Assembly: GCA_015523685.1 (NCBI GenBank)
Contig: WAJW01000179.1
Coordinates: 1 to 9,004 of the forward strand
Source of the DNA: Archaeoglobaceae archaeon
GTDB lineage: Archaea > Halobacteriota > Archaeoglobi > Archaeoglobales > JdFR-42
Length of the DNA stretch: 9,004 nt
Direction of reading: 5' to 3'
The number at the start of each line of letters is the position of its first letter. Positions within the stretch are counted from its first letter, which is position 1. The notes under the pieces are model-generated. The model saw only the letters and a program-made list of their open reading frames with translations. It did no database searches and was not told where the DNA came from. Below, piece by piece: positions 5,513-9,004 of this stretch. The translations under genes and the position numbers were made by a program.

Positions 5513-7404
5513 ACATCCAGATTCTTCACATCTTCCGCATGCTCGAAGATAAATCTCCTTCTGGGTTCTATTTCTGTCCCCATCAGAGTGGTAAATATCT
5601 CCTCTGCCTCTATTGCATCCTCGAGTGTAACCTGATAGAGCACACGATTTTCAGGATCCATGGTGGTTTTCCAGAGCTGTTCAGGGTTCATCTCTCCCAG
5701 ACCTTTGTATCTCTGAATGTTAATTCTGTCCCCCCCAAGCTCATCAAGGATTCTCTTGAGCTCCCTTTCCGAATAGACGTAATGCTCCTTTTTTCCCTTT
5801 GTAACACGGTAGAGGGGGGGCTGAGCGATGTACAGCCTGCCGTTTTCAATCAATGGTTTCATGTACCTGTAGAAGAGAGTTAGAAGCAGTGTCCGTATAT
5901 GCGAGCCGTCGATATCTGCGTCGGTCATGATTATTACCTTCCCATATCTCATTTTTGAAACATCAAATTCCTCTCCCACACCCGCCCCTATGGCGGAAAA
6001 TATGGCCTTAATTTCCTCACTTTTTAAGACTTTTGTAATTCTCGACTTTTCAACATTCAGTATCTTACCCCTCAGAGGCAGGATTGCCTGAAATTCCCTG
6101 TTTCTCCCCTGTTTGGCAGAACCACCGGCCGAATCACCCTCGACAATAAAAAGCTCTGTTTTCTCTCTGTTTCTGGAACTGCAGTCGGCCAGCTTTCCCG
6201 GAAGGGTTGCATCAATCTCACCCTTTTTCCTTACGATCTCCCTTGCCCTTTTTGCTGCTTCTCTCGCTCTTGCACTTGTGACACACCGCTCGATTATCCT
6301 CCTGGCCACATCGGGGTGAGTTTCGAGGAATTCCATAAGCTGGGAATTGACAATGGTCTCCACAATTCCCTTTACCTCACTGTTTCCAAGTTTCGTCTTC
6401 GTCTGTCCCTCAAACTGAGGATCGGGCAATCTGACATTTATTATTGCTGTGAGACCCTCCCTTGTATCCTCACCCTTAAGGGTAAGCTGGTATTTTTTTC
6501 CGAGATGTTTTTTCATGTATTCGTTCAGGGTTCTTGTCAGGGCACTTTTAAATCCACTCAGATGAGTTCCTCCTTCCCGTGTGTTTATATTATTGGCGAA
6601 AGAGAATATATTCTCCGCATAGAAGTCCGTATACTGCATTGCGATCTCCACGATAACACCGTTCTTCTCCCCCCCCATGAATATGACCTCATGAAGGGGA
6701 TTCCTGGACTTATTTATGTTCTCAACAAAGGATTCTATACCTCCCTCATAATGAAACACCGTCTTTCTTCCAGTCCTCTCATCAACAAGTGTTATCTCAA
6801 TATCCCTGTTCAGATATGCCAGTTCTCTCAACCTCTGGGCAACTATATCGAATCTGAATTCAGTTGTTTCAAAGATATCTGATAGGGGTTTGAACCTTAT
6901 CCTCGTACCTCTTCGACCTGTTCCATCCCTTTTTCTGAGAGGAGTGACAGGAACTCCCCTTTCGTATCTCTGGAAATACTCCTTTCCATCCCTCCATATG
7001 GTCACTTCGAGAAATTCCGAAAGGGCATTTACAACAGAGATTCCCACTCCGTGCAATCCACCCGACACCCTGTAAACCTTATTATCAAATTTTCCTCCTG
7101 CATGGAGTTTTGTCAGAACTATCTCCACCGCAGGTTTGCCGAATTTCTCGTGTATATCAACGGGAATTCCCCTTCCATTATCCTCCACACTTACACTACC
7201 ATCTTTATGGAGAACGACACTTATTTTCGAACAGAAACCCGCAAGAGCCTCATCGATTGAGTTATCGACCACCTCGAAAATGAGATGATGAAGGCCTCTG
7301 ATTCCAACACTCCCAATGTACATTGCAGGCCTTTTTCTCACAGCTTCCAGATCGTCGAGTACCTGTATTGCCTCAGAACTGTAATTGGAAACATCTGTCA
7401 TCAT
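5509..7404 (-). CDS. gyrB: DNA gyrase subunit B
   Basis: A 631-residue GyrB, the ATPase subunit of gyrase, of the short bacterial type without the large insertion of E. coli GyrB. The GHKL ATPase domain has catalytic E44 (FEVVDNSIDEA), DNGRGIP (75-81) and the ATP lid GGLHGVG (115-121). The transducer carries QTKTKLG (334-340), whose first lysine contacts the ATP gamma-phosphate. The TOPRIM domain has EGDSAGG (422-428), PLRGK (443-447) and DADIDGSH (495-502), which bind the Mg2+ needed for cleavage. RYKGLGEMNPEQLW starts near 565 in the tail that contacts GyrA. GTG 7410 opens the frame but overlaps GGAGTGA, so ATG 7404 (five bases after GGAG) is preferred; ATG 7401 is possible. The intact ATP site implies binding of aminocoumarin inhibitors such as novobiocin. 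It is followed three bases later by gyrA. Confidence 0.97.
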   Translation of the reverse strand: MMTDVSNYSSEAIQVLDDLEAVRKRPAMYIGSVGIRGLHHLIFEVVDNSIDEALAGFCSKISVVLHKDGSVSVEDNGRGIPVDIHEKFGKPAVEIVLTKLHAGGKFDNKVYRVSGGLHGVGISVVNALSEFLEVTIWRDGKEYFQRYERGVPVTPLRKRDGTGRRGTRIRFKPLSDIFETTEFRFDIVAQRLRELAYLNRDIEITLVDERTGRKTVFHYEGGIESFVENINKSRNPLHEVIFMGGEKNGVIVEIAMQYTDFYAENIFSFANNINTREGGTHLSGFKSALTRTLNEYMKKHLGKKYQLTLKGEDTREGLTAIINVRLPDPQFEGQTKTKLGNSEVKGIVETIVNSQLMEFLETHPDVARRIIERCVTSARAREAAKRAREIVRKKGEIDATLPGKLADCSSRNREKTELFIVEGDSAGGSAKQGRNREFQAILPLRGKILNVEKSRITKVLKSEEIKAIFSAIGAGVGEEFDVSKMRYGKVIIMTDADIDGSHIRTLLLTLFYRYMKPLIENGRLYIAQPPLYRVTKGKKEHYVYSERELKRILDELGGDRINIQRYKGLGEMNPEQLWKTTMDPENRVLYQVTLEDAIEAEEIFTTLMGTEIEPRRRFIFEHAEDVKNLDV

Positions 7405-7406
7405 AC

Positions 7407-7413
7407 TCACTCC
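7407..7413 (-). promoter_or_regulatory. Ribosome binding site of gyrB
   Basis: The minus strand reads GGAGTGA, with GGAG five bases before ATG 7404. It overlaps the in-frame GTG at 7410, arguing against the GTG as start. Confidence 0.55.
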
Positions 7414-7415
7414 AG

Positions 7416-7422
7416 AAAAAAA
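7416..7422 (-). terminator. T7 tract between the small helical gene and gyrB
   Basis: Seven As on the plus strand (T7 in the transcript sense) directly follow the stop codon of the small gene and end three bases before the gyrB ribosome binding site. Archaeal polymerases can pause or terminate at such tracts, so it may lower read-through into gyrB. There is no hairpin. Confidence 0.35.
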
Positions 7423-7614
7423 TCAATTCCTTACAGTGTATGCCTCAAGAATCCTGTCCATTCTTTCCTTAACCTTCTCAATTTTATTCCTCAATATCTC
7501 TTTCTCCCTATCGTCCAGCTCATAATCCGGAGTGGATTCGATCCACATCTGCTCGATTTCAATGAGATAAGCTATGGCCTCTCTTGTCCAGTCAACAACA
7601 GCTTTTTTACTCAT
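7423..7614 (-). CDS. Small helical protein of unknown function, directly upstream of gyrB
   Basis: A 63-residue protein with no recognised family. It begins MSKKAVVDWTREAIAYLIEIEQMW, has a central TPDYELDDREKEI turn, and ends in a charged heptad-like helix (about 34-57: EKEILRNKIEKVKERMDRILEAY) suited to a coiled coil or helical hairpin dimer. There are no cysteines, signal peptide or membrane segment. The frame opens at GTG 7626, which overlaps the upstream TGA, but that GTG lacks a well-spaced ribosome binding site; ATG 7614 is preferred with modest confidence. Its stop lies 18 bases before gyrB, so it belongs to the gyrase-proximal run of genes. It could be a partner or modulator of gyrase or of the diiron protein upstream; position is the only evidence. 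Confidence 0.7.
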   Translation of the reverse strand: MSKKAVVDWTREAIAYLIEIEQMWIESTPDYELDDREKEILRNKIEKVKERMDRILEAYTVRN

Positions 7615-7622
7615 ATGTTCTC

Positions 7623-8123
7623 TCACGCTCCATCAAGACTGAAATGCTCATCTATACCGGTCCAGTATCCGTGCTCTTCCACAAATTCCTGAAGGTATTC
7701 AATCCATTTAAGATGTTTCCTTTCCTCTTTTGCAAGCATTTCCAGAATTTCCCTCTCGATCTCACCGGTGACTTCTTTTTGCTTCTCCCTGTAAAATTCC
7801 TCAGATCTGATTTCGATCTCTCTCGCCTCTCTCAATATTCCTGCGTCTTTCTCCGTGGTTTTTACACGGGACACAAATTTTGAATAATCCGGAAAAACGG
7901 ATGACCCCGTAAACTGATCTTTCATCTTCTTCAATTCCTCCTCTTTACCAAGTGATTTATAAATACCGTTAATAAACTCCCTGTGCCTTTTTTCCTCCTC
8001 AGCGAGAAAGAGCAGAGTATTTTTTGCCACGGGATCTTCAACATCCATAACCGCCCGGGAATAAAATTCCTCACCCTTCTTCTCAAGATTCATTGCTGTG
8101 ATCAGGATTTCTTTAACATCCAT
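7623..8123 (-). CDS. Rubrerythrin-like diiron (ferritin-fold) protein without rubredoxin domain
   Basis: A 166-residue four-helix-bundle protein with two matching halves. Half 1 has E14 in NLEKKGEEFY and E44xxH47 in AEEEKRH; half 2 has E104 in EIEIRSEEFY and E134xxH137 in AKEERKH. These are the expected ligands of a carboxylate-bridged diiron site as in rubrerythrin and ferritin-like proteins (COG1633 type). The C-terminal rubredoxin domain of classical rubrerythrin is absent; the protein ends YWTGIDEHFSLDG. Known relatives reduce peroxide or handle iron; the electron donor here would have to be a separate protein. GTG 8132 opens the frame but is part of GGTGA (8129-8133), five bases before ATG 8123, so the ATG is preferred. 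It lies 35 bases after the methionine synthase gene and overlaps or abuts the next gene, suggesting one transcript. Family firm, reaction inferred. Confidence 0.88.
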   Translation of the reverse strand: MDVKEILITAMNLEKKGEEFYSRAVMDVEDPVAKNTLLFLAEEEKRHREFINGIYKSLGKEEELKKMKDQFTGSSVFPDYSKFVSRVKTTEKDAGILREAREIEIRSEEFYREKQKEVTGEIEREILEMLAKEERKHLKWIEYLQEFVEEHGYWTGIDEHFSLDGA

Positions 8124-8128
8124 GCATT

Positions 8129-8133
8129 TCACC
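8129..8133 (-). promoter_or_regulatory. Ribosome binding site of the rubrerythrin-like gene
   Basis: The minus strand reads GGTGA, five bases before ATG 8123. It contains the in-frame GTG 8132 and so decides the start in favour of the ATG. Confidence 0.6.
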
Positions 8134-8158
8134 GAAAAAGATTATGAGTTATACTACT

Positions 8159-9004
8159 TTAATGCTTTCCATTTTTGCTTTTGCTCCTGAAGCTATCAAG
8201 CGCTTTTCTGACATTTTTCAGCAGTCTTACCGCACTCTCCTGTGTTGGCCAGGAGCCGAGACCGCAATCTGGGCCTGTGAACCTGATCAGATCACCGAAT
8301 TTTTCATATGCATTTCTGAGCCTCTCCTCTATAACCTCGGGACTCTCAAGCTCATCCACTGCAGGTGCAATTTTTTCCCTTTCTTTCCAGAGATTGACAC
8401 CGTATTTTGAATTGTATTCCGCAATCAGAGAGTCAATGTCACTTCTTGCGATTCCTATCCTCAAACCCTTTCCGGAACTTTCAATTTCGTCCCTGTCGAT
8501 GTATTCAAGGACTTCAGGAGTTGACGCTGCCTCCACCCCAATAACGTCCACTGAGTTCACATCGAGGAAGTGTGTGTAAAATACAGGTGAATGAAGATGA
8601 ACCTGCACCGTGACGTTGCTGAATTCCAGGGGTTTAAACGCTTCCCTGATGAGTTCTCCATCAGGCTGAACCTCAGGATTCGTTCCAAGACTTGGCTCAT
8701 CTATGCTCAGTACCTCGACATCCACTCTCTCCATGGAGTTTTCAACAAACCTTCTCAATGATTCAGAAATAGCGAATATAACATCCGGAAGATCAACAGA
8801 TCCAAACTTAGAATAGCACAGCTCGAAAGGGCCGGTTATGCATATTCTGAAATCCCCATCAAAATCCAGATTCTCAATTGCCTTTACCTCGACTATTTCT
8901 GCCGACTCTTTCCGGATAACGAATGGATCCTCCCAGAGATCTTCTTTCTCGATCAAATCCATAAACTGTGAAACCATATTTCTGAACTGGGGGTAGTTTA
9001 CAAC
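8159..9004 (-). CDS. Folate-independent methionine synthase, MetE C-terminal-like (5' end outside window)
   Basis: 281 residues are visible. The frame stays open to the window edge with coding-like residues VVNYPQFRN before the first ATG (8977), so the true start lies beyond base 9004. It matches the C-terminal catalytic barrel of cobalamin-independent methionine synthase as found alone in archaea (COG0620), which transfers a methyl group to homocysteine, likely from a corrinoid protein. Numbering from the ATG, it has the SIDEPSLGTNP loop (91-101), zinc-site candidates H127 and E149, and GPDCGLGSWP with C238. The usual His-x-Cys zinc motif reads H127-L-H129 here, so the second ligand would be His rather than Cys. 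It is the first visible gene of the leftward run ending in gyrA and is followed 35 bases later by the rubrerythrin-like gene. Confidence 0.85.
   Translation of the reverse strand, partial: VVNYPQFRNMVSQFMDLIEKEDLWEDPFVIRKESAEIVEVKAIENLDFDGDFRICITGPFELCYSKFGSVDLPDVIFAISESLRRFVENSMERVDVEVLSIDEPSLGTNPEVQPDGELIREAFKPLEFSNVTVQVHLHSPVFYTHFLDVNSVDVIGVEAASTPEVLEYIDRDEIESSGKGLRIGIARSDIDSLIAEYNSKYGVNLWKEREKIAPAVDELESPEVIEERLRNAYEKFGDLIRFTGPDCGLGSWPTQESAVRLLKNVRKALDSFRSKSKNGKH

Noticed and set aside
5281..5883. 200-residue open frame on the plus strand across the gyrA/gyrB junction
   Set aside because: It is antisense to two conserved coding regions and resembles no protein family.
5730..6676. Three G/C homopolymers of 7-8 bases in gyrB (5730-5736, 5814-5820, 6669-6676), as possible phase-variation tracts or sequencing errors
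   Set aside because: The gyrB frame runs intact through all three and the codons encode conserved-looking Gly-Gly or Pro-Pro pairs; switching an essential gene by slippage is implausible.
6316..6882. 188-residue open frame on the plus strand
   Set aside because: It lies wholly opposite gyrB, has no plausible ribosome binding site or domain, and its composition is that of an antisense shadow.
7285..7883. Plus-strand open frames opposite the small helical gene and the rubrerythrin-like gene
   Set aside because: The minus-strand genes have ribosome binding sites, family motifs and tight spacing; the plus-strand frames have none of these.
8175..8579. 134-residue open frame on the plus strand
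   Set aside because: It lies opposite the methionine synthase motifs and has no coding signals of its own.
1..9004. Search for CRISPR repeats, insertion sequences, tRNA or att sites
   Set aside because: No spaced repeat array, transposase, terminal inverted repeats or cloverleaf sequence was seen; genes fill nearly all of the window.

Overview
The window looks archaeal. Start codons are preceded by GGTG/GAGGTG-type ribosome binding sites, and one gene has a TATA box about 27 bp upstream of its ATG, which suggests a leaderless mRNA. Genes end at plain T-tracts, and the protein families (Lrp/AsnC regulator, two-domain MgtE-like permease, folate-independent methionine synthase, short rubrerythrin-like protein) are typical of Euryarchaeota. 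Together with a full bacterial-type gyrA/gyrB pair, AGA/AGG-rich arginine usage and Lys/Glu-rich proteins, this suggests the Archaeoglobales or a related, possibly thermophilic, lineage. That placement is inference; no 16S or other marker is present.

Layout, left to right. (1) Bases 5-322 (+): the end of an SCP2-like small protein whose N-terminus is missing or starts at an internal GTG. (2) 348-1613 (-): a duplicated MgtE/SLC41-type cation permease, convergent with (1). (3) A 215-bp divergent promoter region with a TATA box for each direction. (4) 1829-2916 (+): a tight three-gene cluster of Lrp/AsnC regulator, 83-residue three-helix membrane protein and 132-residue cysteine-containing protein of unknown function. 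It ends in a convergent T-tract terminator pair. (5) 2921-3109 (-): a small DNA-binding-like protein whose TATA box lies in the last codons of gyrA. (6) 3142-9004 (-): a co-directional run transcribed right to left: methionine synthase (5' end outside the window), rubrerythrin-like diiron protein, 63-residue helical protein, gyrB, gyrA.

GyrA and GyrB form the A2B2 gyrase that introduces negative supercoils using ATP; all catalytic motifs are intact. The genes just upstream in the same direction (methionine synthesis, oxidative-stress diiron protein, small helical protein) may be co-transcribed, although a T7 tract just before gyrB could weaken read-through. The Lrp cluster is the best candidate for an undescribed system: a regulator packed with a membrane protein and a cysteine protein, divergent from a cation permease.

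In several genes the longest reading frame begins at a GTG inside or overlapping the ribosome binding site. The starts given here use the downstream ATG for those genes. No tRNA, rRNA, CRISPR array, insertion sequence or integration scar was recognised, and no stretch over 300 bases lacks a gene.
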